A DNA stretch of 61,621 nt, from the NCBI GenBank assembly GCA_024643345.1, contig JAHENB010000010.1:37858-99478 (forward strand), written 5' to 3'. The notes below the pieces were generated by a model, which saw only the letters and a list, made by a program, of their open reading frames with translations, did no database searches and was not told the origin of the DNA. The translations under genes were made by a program, and so were the position numbers. Every line of letters begins with the position of its first letter. Positions within the stretch are counted from its first letter, which is position 1. This stretch comes from Maribacter sp. (GTDB taxonomy: Bacteria; Bacteroidota; Bacteroidia; Flavobacteriales; Flavobacteriaceae). This document shows, one piece after another, positions 1 to 8,228 of the stretch.

Positions 1-693
1 ATTGGCGATGGTACCTGGATTGGTTCCAATGTCACTATCATGGAAGGGGCCAGAATAGGCAAAAACTGTAATATTTTCCCGGGTGCGGTCATTTCCGCCC
101 CTCCCCAAGACTTGAAATATGATGGGGAAGATACAACCGTGAGTATTGGCAATAATACTACGATAAGGGAATGCGCCACAATACATAAGGGCACTTCCGA
201 CAGGAACAAGACCGTAATAGGAAAAAATTGTTTGATCATGGCCTATTGCCATGTGGCCCACGATTGTGTAGTGGGAGATAATTGTATTTTTTCGAACAAT
301 TCTACTTTGGCAGGCCATGTTACCATTGGTGACAATGTTATTCTCGCCGGGCTCGTGGCTGTACATCAATTCGTATCCATCGGGCAGCATGCCTTTGTGA
401 CAGGGGGGTCATTGGTTCGTAAAGATGTACCGCCCTATGTTAAAGCGGCCAGGGAACCTTTATCTTATGTCGGGATTAATTCCGTGGGTTTGCGAAGAAG
501 GGGTTTTGCATCTGAGAAAATTCGTGAAATTCAAAACATTTATAGAATCCTCTATCAAAAAAATTATAACAATTCACAGGCCGTTCAAATCATAGAAGCC
601 GAAATGGAAGCAACACCCGAACGGGATGAAATCCTGCAATTTATAAGGGATTCACAAAGAGGCATTATGAAAGGCTATTTTAGTACAACCTAA
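1..693 (+). CDS. lpxA: Acyl-[ACP]--UDP-N-acetylglucosamine O-acyltransferase (5' end missing)
   Basis: First step of lipid A synthesis in the cytoplasm: moves a 3-hydroxyacyl chain from ACP to the 3-OH of UDP-GlcNAc. The frame is open from base 1, so the start lies outside the window; the first ATG at 40 is internal to the left-handed beta-helix. Hexapeptide repeats (IGDNVI and similar) fill the N-terminal two thirds. The catalytic His pair is seen in YCHVAHDC, and the family motifs AVHQF, DVPPY and GLRRRGF follow in order. The C-terminus (FIRDSQRGIMKGY) matches the helical end of LpxA. The stop lies 8 bp before efp, so the two are probably co-transcribed. Confidence 0.95.
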   Translation: MGDGTWIGSNVTIMEGARIGKNCNIFPGAVISAPPQDLKYDGEDTTVSIGNNTTIRECATIHKGTSDRNKTVIGKNCLIMAYCHVAHDCVVGDNCIFSNNSTLAGHVTIGDNVILAGLVAVHQFVSIGQHAFVTGGSLVRKDVPPYVKAAREPLSYVGINSVGLRRRGFASEKIREIQNIYRILYQKNYNNSQAVQIIEAEMEATPERDEILQFIRDSQRGIMKGYFSTT

Positions 694-701
694 ATTTATT
701 T

Positions 702-1268
702 ATGGCATCAACTTCAGACATCAGAAAAGGATTATGCATCCGATACAATAACGACATTTATAAAATCATCGAATTTTTACATGTCAAACCTGGCAAGGGT
801 CCTGCCTTTGTAAGAACAAAACTAAAGAGCGTTACCAATGGAAAAGTTTTGGACAATACCTTTTCCGCGGGCCACAAGATCGAAGATGTGAGGGTAGAGA
901 CACGTTCATATCAATTTTTATACGCCGATGGCGAGACTTACCATTTTATGAATACCGACGATTACAATCAAATTACCCTTCAAAAAAATGCTCTGGATGC
1001 CCCTGATTTGTTGAAAGAAGGAGAGGTGGTGACCATTTTGTTCAATACGGAGGATAGCATGCCCTTATCCGTTGATATGCCGGCAAGCGTGGTACTTGAG
1101 GTTACCTATGCAGAGCCAGGGGTAAAAGGAAATACGGCCACCAATGCCACCAAGCCTGCAAAGGTGGAAACCGGGGCCAATGTGAACGTTCCTCTATTCA
1201 TCAATGAGGGAGACAAAATTAAGATAGATACAACTACCGGCAACTATATGGAAAGGGTGAAAGAATAA
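702..1268 (+). CDS. efp: Elongation factor P
   Basis: Ribosome-binding factor that relieves stalling at consecutive prolines. The length of 188 aa is normal. The three-domain EF-P layout is visible: a KOW-like N-domain with the loop HVKPGKGPAF, whose Lys32 is the tip residue modified in many bacteria; a middle OB domain beginning near YHFMNTDDYNQ; and a C-terminal OB domain with GVKGNTATNATKPA and the end motif IKIDTTTGNYMER. It sits between lpxA and the lpxD-like gene. No modification enzyme is present in the window, so the modification state of Lys32 cannot be judged. Confidence 0.96.
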   Translation: MASTSDIRKGLCIRYNNDIYKIIEFLHVKPGKGPAFVRTKLKSVTNGKVLDNTFSAGHKIEDVRVETRSYQFLYADGETYHFMNTDDYNQITLQKNALDAPDLLKEGEVVTILFNTEDSMPLSVDMPASVVLEVTYAEPGVKGNTATNATKPAKVETGANVNVPLFINEGDKIKIDTTTGNYMERVKE

Positions 1269-1344
1269 GCTTAAATAAGGCAGATTTTGCCCCAATTTCC
1301 TGACTATTCAAAAAGTAACCGAATTTAAAATATAAAAGCAAACA

Positions 1345-2277
1345 TTGAAGTTTCCTAGTCCCCATTCCTTAAAGCATATCGCGACCATACTCGATATCGA
1401 TTATGTAGGGCATGACGATTTTCCGGTGTTGGGCATGAACGAGATTCATGTGGTTACAAAAGGCGATATCGTTTTCGTGGATCATCCAAAGTATTACGAT
1501 AAGGCATTAAATTCCGTGGCATCGGTGGTATTGATCAATAAGAAGGTCGACTGTCCTGACGGGAAGGCACTTTTAATATCAGAAGATCCCTTTCGGGATT
1601 TTAATAAGCTAACCGAGTTTTTCATGCCATTTACCAGGGCTAATGGCCTTATAGCAAAAACGGCCAGAATTGGAAAAAATACGATAGTACAACCAAATAC
1701 TTTTATTGGCAACAATGTAGTGATAGGAGATGAGTGCCTGATTCATGCCAACGTATCCATTTATGACAACTGCGTAATAGGAAATAATGTGATAATCCAT
1801 TCGGGTTCGGTTTTGGGTTCAGATGCTTTTTACTACAAAAACAGACCCGAGGGTTTCGATAAGCTAAAATCGGGTGGGCGTGTCATACTTGAAGATTTTG
1901 TAGAAATCGGAGCTTTATGTAGCATTGACAAAGGCGTTACTGGCGATACTACGATAAAAAAAGGAACAAAACTTGACAATCAGGTCCATGTGGGCCATGA
2001 TACCGTTATCGGGGAAAAATGTTTGATCGCTTCCCAGACAGGTATTGCCGGTTGCGTGGTTATCGAAGACGAAGTCACTTTGTGGGGCCAAGTTGGTACC
2101 ACTAGCGGTATCACTATTGGAAAAAAAGCGATAATAATGGGGCAGACAGGGGTTACAAAATCGGTTGCAGGCGGTAAAAGTTATTTCGGCACCCCAATAG
2201 AGGAATCTAGGGAAAAATTGAAACAAATGGCATATGCCAAGATGATTCCTGATATATTGAAACGATTAGAGGAATAA
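1345..2277 (+). CDS. LpxD-like UDP-3-O-acylglucosamine N-acyltransferase
   Basis: A 310-aa left-handed beta-helix acyltransferase of the LpxD family, which N-acylates UDP-3-O-acyl-GlcN in lipid A synthesis. The N-terminal uridine-binding-like domain spans about 1-95 and hexapeptide repeats run from about 105 to 290. The segment LDNQVHVGHDT corresponds to the LpxD stretch carrying the catalytic His. The start is TTG at 1345; no in-frame ATG lies near it and the N-terminus lines up with LpxD from this codon. In flavobacteria this position is a second lpxD-type gene downstream of the main lpxD-lpxC/fabZ-lpxA set, so this is probably a paralog; the exact acyl substrate is unknown. Confidence 0.85.
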   Translation: MKFPSPHSLKHIATILDIDYVGHDDFPVLGMNEIHVVTKGDIVFVDHPKYYDKALNSVASVVLINKKVDCPDGKALLISEDPFRDFNKLTEFFMPFTRANGLIAKTARIGKNTIVQPNTFIGNNVVIGDECLIHANVSIYDNCVIGNNVIIHSGSVLGSDAFYYKNRPEGFDKLKSGGRVILEDFVEIGALCSIDKGVTGDTTIKKGTKLDNQVHVGHDTVIGEKCLIASQTGIAGCVVIEDEVTLWGQVGTTSGITIGKKAIIMGQTGVTKSVAGGKSYFGTPIEESREKLKQMAYAKMIPDILKRLEE

Positions 2278-2313
2278 TAGGCGCCATTGTTTTATTAATC
2301 ATCGATAAACCCA

Positions 2314-2321
2314 TATTTTTG
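2314..2321 (+). promoter_or_regulatory. Possible Bacteroidota -7 element before sucD
   Basis: TATTTTTG is an exact match to TAnnTTTG, 60 bp before the sucD ATG. A TTG lies upstream at 2287-2289, but the spacing (24 bp) is longer than the usual 19-21. Plausible only. Confidence 0.35.
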
Positions 2322-2381
2322 AAACGTTGTAAAATAACCGAGCCTGAAAAGAAATACCTTAACCAGAAAATCTATTAACAA

Positions 2382-3254
2382 ATGAGTGTCTTAGTCAATA
2401 AAAACTCCAAAATTATAGTTCAAGGCTTTACGGGCAGTGAGGGAACATTCCATGCCGAACAGATGATCGAATATGGAACAAATGTGGTCGGGGGTGTCAC
2501 CCCAGGAAAAGGGGGACAGGAACACTTGGGTAAACCTGTTTTTAATACTGTTGAAGAAGCCGTCAAAAAAGTTGGGGCGGATACCACAATTATTTTTGTA
2601 CCTCCTGCTTTTGCGGCCGATGCCATAATGGAAGCTGCCAGTGCCGGGATTAAAGTAATCATTACGATAACGGAGGGCATTCCGGTTGCAGATATGGTAA
2701 TGGTCGCCAATTATATTAAAAATATGGATTGCCGTTTGATTGGTCCTAACTGTCCAGGGGTCATTACTCCTGGGGAAGCCAAGGTAGGGATCATGCCGGG
2801 TTTTGTCTTTAAAAAAGGAAATGTAGGCATCGTTTCTAAATCGGGTACCTTGACATATGAAGCTGCCGACCAAGTGGTGCGCCAAGGATTGGGCATCACT
2901 ACGGCCATTGGGATAGGAGGCGATCCCATAATAGGAACGACCACCAAACAGGCCGTAGAACTATTGATCAACGACCCGGAAACCCATTGTGTGGTAATGA
3001 TCGGAGAAATCGGAGGGCAATTGGAAGCTGATGCTGCGAACTGGTATAAGGCAAGTGGCAGCAAAAAACCAATTGTAGGTTTTATTGCCGGGGAAACAGC
3101 TCCCGCAGGGCGCACCATGGGTCATGCCGGTGCCATTGTGGGGGGCAGTGACGATACGGCCCAAGCCAAAAAACGAATTATGAGGGAATGTGGCATATAT
3201 GTGGTCGACTCCCCGGCCGAAATAGGTAAAAAGGTAGCCGAGGTGATGGCGTAG
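2382..3254 (+). CDS. sucD: Succinyl-CoA ligase [ADP-forming] subunit alpha
   Basis: TCA-cycle enzyme subunit: binds CoA and carries the phospho-histidine intermediate while succinyl-CoA is converted to succinate with nucleotide triphosphate formation. The length of 290 aa is standard. The CoA-binding Rossmann domain (GFTGSEGTFHAEQM, about 15-28) is followed by IGPNCPGVITP and the ligase domain with TMGHAGAI; His248 in that motif is the expected phosphorylated residue. The beta subunit (sucC) is not nearby, which is common in flavobacteria. A hairpin with a U-tract follows at 3299-3339. Confidence 0.97.
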   Translation: MSVLVNKNSKIIVQGFTGSEGTFHAEQMIEYGTNVVGGVTPGKGGQEHLGKPVFNTVEEAVKKVGADTTIIFVPPAFAADAIMEAASAGIKVIITITEGIPVADMVMVANYIKNMDCRLIGPNCPGVITPGEAKVGIMPGFVFKKGNVGIVSKSGTLTYEAADQVVRQGLGITTAIGIGGDPIIGTTTKQAVELLINDPETHCVVMIGEIGGQLEADAANWYKASGSKKPIVGFIAGETAPAGRTMGHAGAIVGGSDDTAQAKKRIMRECGIYVVDSPAEIGKKVAEVMA

Positions 3255-3298
3255 GCTACGCATTTTGTTAAAATTTATCAAATAAAGCTAAACATTAT

Positions 3299-3339
3299 AT
3301 CCATCGGTCTTATTTTTAGTTCGATGGATTTTTGTTTTT
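3299..3339 (+). terminator. Rho-independent terminator after sucD
   Basis: ATCCATCG at 3299-3306 pairs with CGATGGAT at 3322-3329 (8 bp, 15-nt loop), followed by T5-G-T5. It sits 45 bp after the sucD stop and separates sucD from fabG. Confidence 0.75.
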
Positions 3340-3429
3340 AGCGCAAATAGCACGCTCATTAAAGTAGAAAGTTTTGGTTTTGTTACGGTAAACCATAAAA
3401 ATTTATTAACCTAACCAATTAAAAATTAC

Positions 3430-4176
3430 ATGAAACTACTAGAAGGAAAAAATGTGATCATTACAGGTGCCAGTCGGGGTATAGGCATGGGTATCGCCGA
3501 GGTTTTTGCAGATCATGGTGCCAATGTTGCCTTTACCTTTAGCTCAAGCGAAGCCCCAGCTTTGGAATTGGAAAAGAAATTACGATCAAAAGGGGTAAAC
3601 GCAAAAGCATACAAGAGCAATGCGGCCAGCTATCAGGAATCGGAACAACTCATTACTAAAATTTTGGAAGATTTTGGGGGCATTGACGTTCTGGTCAATA
3701 ATGCTGGCATCACTAAAGATAATTTATTGATGCGCATGGCGGAAGAAGATTTTGACAGTGTCATCGAAACCAATTTGAAATCGGTTTTTAACATGACCAA
3801 GGCAGTTCAACGCACTATGCTCAAACAAAGAAAAGGGTCTATCATAAATATGAGCAGCGTGGTCGGCGTAAAAGGCAATGCCGGACAGGCCAATTATGCA
3901 GCTTCCAAGGCAGGAATGATTGGCTTCACCAAATCGGTCGCTTTGGAATTGGGATCTAGAAATATTCGTTGCAATGCGATTGCCCCTGGTTTTATTGAAA
4001 CCGAAATGACCGATAAATTGGATGAAAAAGTAGTGCAGGGATGGCGCGACGGCATTCCACTTAAAAGGGGCGGAACTCCACAAGATGTGGCCAATGCCTG
4101 TTTATTTTTAGCTTCAGACCTTTCGGCTTATATAACCGGACAAGTATTGAATGTCGATGGGGGAATGCTTACTTGA
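3430..4176 (+). CDS. fabG: 3-oxoacyl-[acyl-carrier-protein] reductase
   Basis: NADPH-dependent reduction of 3-oxoacyl-ACP in type II fatty-acid synthesis. The 248-aa protein has the SDR fold: nucleotide motif TGASRGIG (12-19), NNAG (90-93), and catalytic Ser143, Tyr156 and Lys160 in the order expected for FabG (YAASK). The C-terminus NVDGGMLT matches the family. It follows the sucD terminator, so it has its own promoter in 3340-3429, though no clean -7/-33 pair is seen there. FabG is the best fit, but SDR specificity is not fully readable from sequence. Confidence 0.92.
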   Translation: MKLLEGKNVIITGASRGIGMGIAEVFADHGANVAFTFSSSEAPALELEKKLRSKGVNAKAYKSNAASYQESEQLITKILEDFGGIDVLVNNAGITKDNLLMRMAEEDFDSVIETNLKSVFNMTKAVQRTMLKQRKGSIINMSSVVGVKGNAGQANYAASKAGMIGFTKSVALELGSRNIRCNAIAPGFIETEMTDKLDEKVVQGWRDGIPLKRGGTPQDVANACLFLASDLSAYITGQVLNVDGGMLT

Positions 4177-4284
4177 TTATTTCCACAAAAGCAGATAACC
4201 ATATAGATGGTAACAAAACGAAATGGGGATTTAGGGGGTTTTTGACCTTATAAACCCAAAATGCACCCTTGAATACCTTCGCTT

Positions 4285-6300
4285 ATGCAAACTGTACCAC
4301 TCATTATTCTGGCCGCTGTTCTGGCACTTGGCCTGGTACTGCTTCAATACCGTTACAAACACAAGGAGACTGGAAAAATGGTTATTTTGCTTTCCTGCCT
4401 TCGTTTTGTAAGTTGGTTTGGCATTTTGCTTTTGTTGATCAATCCACATTTTAGAAGGAACAATTATGTTTTGGAAAAATCGAACCTTTGGGTATTGATA
4501 GATAATTCTTCCTCTATGAAAGAAGCAGAGGTGCAAAGTAGCCTTAAGCGATTAAGGCAGGCCAAAGATCTATCGGAAAGGTTCAATATAAACTTCTACA
4601 GCTTTGGGGATGATTTAAACGCCAATGACAGTCTCAGTTTCGATGAAGGCAACACAGACATTACAAAAGCCTTAAAATCGGTCCAAGCCATAGCGGGCAG
4701 GTCAAATGGGGCCATCGTACTTATTTCCGATGGCAATCAAACCATGGGGGAAGACTACGAGTTTTATGGAAAGGCCATGAACAAACCGGTTTACTCATTG
4801 GTGTTGGGAGACACAACCAGATATGAAGACCTGCGCATCACGCAAGTGATTGCAAATCGCTTTGCTTTCTTAAATAACAAATTTCCAATTGAAGTGTACG
4901 TGAACTATGAGGGTAGCGGGTCCCCTAATACCATCTGCGTCATTTCGGTGAACGGAAAATCGGTTTATCGAGAAAAAATTAACTTTACCAGTACGGCAAA
5001 TACCAAAATCATCAATACGTTGGTGGATGCCAGTTCGGTGGGTTTGAAAAATATTCAGGTTTCGTTGGGAGATCTAGAAAATGAACGAAATACCAACAAT
5101 AACCAAAGACAACTTGCCGTAGAAGTCATCGATGAAAAAACCAGGGTTGCCATAGTTTCGGAAATCACACATCCCGATTTGGGAGCGTTAAAAAAAAGTA
5201 TTGAGAGCAACGAACAGCGTTCGGTAACGATTTTAAAACCCGATGTAAATTCAAGTTCTTTGGAAGAAGTAGACCTTTTCGTGCTTTATCAACCGACCGC
5301 TTCCTTCAGATCCATTTATCAATATATAGAACAAAGAAAGGCCAATACTTTTACAATTACCGGCCCCCGAACCGATTGGAATTTTATAAATACATCACAG
5401 AATAGTTTCACCTTTAAAAGTTATTACCAGTCTGAAGAGGTGACACCCAAGGTCAACAGGGGATTTACATATTTTAATATTTCAGATGTATCCTTTGAAG
5501 ATTATCCACCCTTGGAAAATGATCTGGGGGAAGCCATTATTAATAAATCACATGAAACATTAATAGCCCAACGCATCAAAGGAATGGATATGAACGAGCC
5601 GATGATGGCTCTAATTTCTTCTAATGCAGAGCGGGAAGCGGTGCTTTTCGGTGAAAATATTTGGAAATGGCGTATGCAATCGTATAGGGACACCCAAAGT
5701 TTTGACATTTTCGATGACCTCATGGGTAAATTAGTACTCTTTCTTACAACCAATAAACCTAAAAATAGGTTTTCAGTGGACTATCGTTCGGTATATGAGG
5801 GGAGTCGTGAAGCGAAACTCACCGCAGTATATTTTGATGCGGCCTTTATATTCGATCGAAATGCCACTATTCTATTACAGCTAAAACAAAAGGAAACCGG
5901 AACACGATTTGAATTTCCAATGCTGCTAAAAAATGATTACTATGAAGCCGATCTAACCGAGTTATCGGCTGGTGAATTTGAATTCACGGCTAGCGTAGAA
6001 AACGAAGACCTTCAGGTATCTGGAAATTTTACCATCCTTGATTTTGATTTAGAACAACAATTGTTATCAAGCGATTATCGAAAGTTGCAACGGTTGTCGG
6101 CAAGTACCAAGGCATATTCTTATCCGCAATCACAAACGGATCGGATGGTAACCGATTTGCAGAGCGATGAACGGTTTGTGCCTACACAGAAAAGCGAACA
6201 AAATGTCGTACCTTTAATCGATTTTCGTCTCTTAATGGCAATTATCGCAACCACGCTGTCTTTGGAGTGGTTTATAAGGAAATACAACGGATTAACTTAA
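4285..6300 (+). CDS. VWA-like domain membrane protein of unknown function
   Basis: A 671-aa protein with two N-terminal membrane segments (about 4-20 and 33-52), a large soluble part and one C-terminal membrane segment (about 641-660, ending in EWFIRKYNGLT). A von Willebrand A metal site DNSSS (DxSxS, 73-77) lies directly after the second helix, with a later ISDGN. The layout resembles the BatA/Aer-type VWA membrane proteins of Bacteroidota, with a glutamine-amidotransferase-like middle region missing clear catalytic residues. The gene ends 13 bp before the SPFH gene, so the two are likely co-transcribed. The function is not known; an envelope or protein-complex scaffolding role is only an inference. 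Confidence 0.8.
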   Translation: MQTVPLIILAAVLALGLVLLQYRYKHKETGKMVILLSCLRFVSWFGILLLLINPHFRRNNYVLEKSNLWVLIDNSSSMKEAEVQSSLKRLRQAKDLSERFNINFYSFGDDLNANDSLSFDEGNTDITKALKSVQAIAGRSNGAIVLISDGNQTMGEDYEFYGKAMNKPVYSLVLGDTTRYEDLRITQVIANRFAFLNNKFPIEVYVNYEGSGSPNTICVISVNGKSVYREKINFTSTANTKIINTLVDASSVGLKNIQVSLGDLENERNTNNNQRQLAVEVIDEKTRVAIVSEITHPDLGALKKSIESNEQRSVTILKPDVNSSSLEEVDLFVLYQPTASFRSIYQYIEQRKANTFTITGPRTDWNFINTSQNSFTFKSYYQSEEVTPKVNRGFTYFNISDVSFEDYPPLENDLGEAIINKSHETLIAQRIKGMDMNEPMMALISSNAEREAVLFGENIWKWRMQSYRDTQSFDIFDDLMGKLVLFLTTNKPKNRFSVDYRSVYEGSREAKLTAVYFDAAFIFDRNATILLQLKQKETGTRFEFPMLLKNDYYEADLTELSAGEFEFTASVENEDLQVSGNFTILDFDLEQQLLSSDYRKLQRLSASTKAYSYPQSQTDRMVTDLQSDERFVPTQKSEQNVVPLIDFRLLMAIIATTLSLEWFIRKYNGLT

Positions 6301-6313
6301 AAAAATCATACAT

Positions 6314-7132
6314 ATGGACAAATTACCTAAAATAGCTCTTCCTGCTATATTCATTATCATCGCTCTGATCATATTAATCGCAAAATCGGCGGTCACCATC
6401 GGTTCCGGAGAGGCAGGAGTGCTTTATAGGACCTTCGGGGAAGGTGTGGTTACCGATGAACCTTCTTTGGGCGAGGGGTTTCATATCGTGGCACCTTGGA
6501 ACAAAGTATTTGTTTATAATGTAAGGCAACAGGAACTTTTCGAGCGGGAAATGTCTGTACTATCCTCCAACGGCTTGGAGATAAAACTGGATGCATCGGT
6601 ACTTTATCAGCCAAAGGCTGGTACCATCGGTTTTTTACATCAAACCAGAGGGGAACAGTATTTGAACAGTGTGATCATTCCGGCCATTCGGTCGGCCACC
6701 AGAAGCGTGGTCGGACGCTATACCCCAGAACAGTTGTACTCAACCAAGCGCGATGCCATACAAAATGAGATTTATGAGGAAACCAAAAAGATTTTAGATC
6801 CACAGTATATTCAGCTCAACGCCGTTCTAGTGCGCGATGTAACGCTACCTCCCACGATTAAGGAGGCCATTGAACGCAAACTGAAGCAGGAGCAAGAGTC
6901 ATTGGAATACGAATTTCGATTGGTAACCGCGGATAAGGAGGCACAAAAAGTACGTATCGAAGCGCAGGGAAAAGCAGATGCCAACCGCATTTTGAGCGCC
7001 TCTTTGAACGATCAGATCTTAAGGGACAAGGGCATAGAAGCCACTATGAAATTGGCTGAGTCTCCCAATTCGAAAGTAGTGATCATCGGAAGTGGCGATA
7101 CCGGAATGCCGATAATCCTCGGAAATAATTAA
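6314..7132 (+). CDS. Prohibitin-family SPFH membrane protein
   Basis: A 272-aa protein with a single N-terminal membrane helix (about 5-26) followed by an SPFH/prohibitin domain: GEAGVLYRTFGEGV, then the typical NVRQQELFEREM and the coiled-coil stretch IKEAIERKLKQEQE with AQGKADANRIL. Prohibitins form large membrane rings that bind AAA proteases and organise membrane domains in other systems. It is co-directional with the upstream VWA protein (13-bp gap), suggesting a shared envelope role. It is the last gene before the histidine leader region. Confidence 0.88.
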   Translation: MDKLPKIALPAIFIIIALIILIAKSAVTIGSGEAGVLYRTFGEGVVTDEPSLGEGFHIVAPWNKVFVYNVRQQELFEREMSVLSSNGLEIKLDASVLYQPKAGTIGFLHQTRGEQYLNSVIIPAIRSATRSVVGRYTPEQLYSTKRDAIQNEIYEETKKILDPQYIQLNAVLVRDVTLPPTIKEAIERKLKQEQESLEYEFRLVTADKEAQKVRIEAQGKADANRILSASLNDQILRDKGIEATMKLAESPNSKVVIIGSGDTGMPIILGNN

Positions 7133-7187
7133 TAATTTTTACATCGAATTTTTTTTGAAAGCCAAAATGTTTTAATTTTACCGCTTT

Positions 7188-7241
7188 ATGAGAAAGAACA
7201 CTACCCACCATCATTTTTACCACTGCGCTCAAGCGAGGTAA
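7188..7241 (+). CDS. Putative histidine operon leader peptide
   Basis: A 17-codon open frame with start ATG and stop TAA, encoding MRKNTTHHHFYHCAQAR. Four of 17 residues are His, three of them consecutive (codons at 7206-7214) and one at 7221-7223. It lies 129 bp upstream of hisG and 31 bp ahead of a strong intrinsic terminator. This arrangement is what ribosome-mediated attenuation requires: charged tRNA-His lets the ribosome pass, while shortage stalls it on the His codons. The gene is too short for normal gene callers. Its translation is inferred, not shown. Confidence 0.8.
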   Translation: MRKNTTHHHFYHCAQAR

Positions 7242-7272
7242 AAGTGTATTGTCGTAGTACAACATATTTTAT

Positions 7273-7306
7273 AACCCGTTTGAGAAATCAAACGGGTTTT
7301 GTTTTT
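7273..7306 (+). terminator. Attenuator terminator upstream of hisG
   Basis: AACCCGTTTG at 7273-7282 pairs perfectly with CAAACGGGTT at 7289-7298 (10 bp, 6-nt loop), followed by TTTTGTTTTT. It stands between the His-rich leader peptide and hisG, so it would end transcription before the operon unless disrupted. CAAGCG at 7230-7235, just after the His codons, can pair with CGTTTG at 7277-7282 (6 pairs, one G-U) and could act as antiterminator; that part is inference. Confidence 0.85.
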
Positions 7307-7370
7307 GCAGAAGATTTAGATCATAACCGCTATAAAAAAGAGATTACATCCGGTTAAAAAAAAGATATAA

Positions 7371-8228
7371 ATGATGAAAATTAGAATAGCCATACAAAAA
7401 GCGGGCAGGCTCAATGAGGAGTCGCTCAACCTTTTAAAAGACTGTGGCATCTCCATCGATAATGGTAAGGATCAGTTAAAAGCCGCTTCAAGGAACTTTC
7501 CGTTGGAGGTGTTTTATCTACGTAACGGGGATATCCCACAATATTTACGCGATGGGGTTGTAGACATTGCGATCATAGGGGAAAATGTATTGGTAGAAAA
7601 GGGCGAAGATATCTCAGTGGCGGAAAAGCTTGGATTCTCTAAATGTAAGGTTTCCCTTGCGGTTCCCAAATCGTTCAAATACCAATCGATACAGGATTTA
7701 AAAGGTAAACGTATTGCGACTTCATATCCCAATACGGTACAACAATATTTAAAAACGAAGGGGGTGTTCGCCGAATTGCACATCATTAACGGTTCGGTGG
7801 AGATTGCCCCCAATATTGGCCTTGCCGATGCGATTTGTGATATCGTCTCCAGTGGAAGTACGCTCTTTAAGAATAATCTAAAGGAGGTGGAGGTTATGCT
7901 TACAAGTGAGGCCGTGTTGGCTATCTCGCCAAAAATTTCAGACGAACGCAGACAGATCCTGTCAAAATTACAGTTCAGGATCAAGTCGGTATTACAGGCC
8001 AGACAATCGAAATATATATTGCTCAATGCACCCAATGACAAACTGGAGGGAATTTTGAAGTTGCTCCCCGGTATGCGAAGTCCTACTGTATTGCCTTTGG
8101 CAGAGGAAGGATGGAGTTCGGTACATACCGTCCTCAATAAAGAGAAGTTTTGGGAAGTCATTGACGAACTGAAGGCGGCAGGGGCAGAAGGTATTCTGGT
8201 TTGCCCAATCGAAAAAATGGTAGTGTGA
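7371..8228 (+). CDS. hisG: ATP phosphoribosyltransferase (long form)
   Basis: First enzyme of histidine synthesis: joins PRPP and ATP to give phosphoribosyl-ATP. At 285 aa this is the long form with a C-terminal ACT-like HisG_C domain (about 212-285), the usual site of histidine feedback; a HisZ partner is therefore not expected and none is present. The motifs IAIQKAGRLNEES (N-terminus), DIAIIGENVL and ADAICDIVSSGSTL (PRPP binding) are clear. Two adjacent ATGs (7371, 7374) are possible starts. The stop overlaps the hisD start (TGATG), so translation is probably coupled. Confidence 0.96.
   Translation: MMKIRIAIQKAGRLNEESLNLLKDCGISIDNGKDQLKAASRNFPLEVFYLRNGDIPQYLRDGVVDIAIIGENVLVEKGEDISVAEKLGFSKCKVSLAVPKSFKYQSIQDLKGKRIATSYPNTVQQYLKTKGVFAELHIINGSVEIAPNIGLADAICDIVSSGSTLFKNNLKEVEVMLTSEAVLAISPKISDERRQILSKLQFRIKSVLQARQSKYILLNAPNDKLEGILKLLPGMRSPTVLPLAEEGWSSVHTVLNKEKFWEVIDELKAAGAEGILVCPIEKMVV

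Noticed and set aside
8201-8227. Longer hisD from a TTG start
   Set aside because: Would extend nine residues into hisG; the ATG at 8228 overlapping the hisG stop fits the coupled pattern of the operon and the HisD N-terminus.
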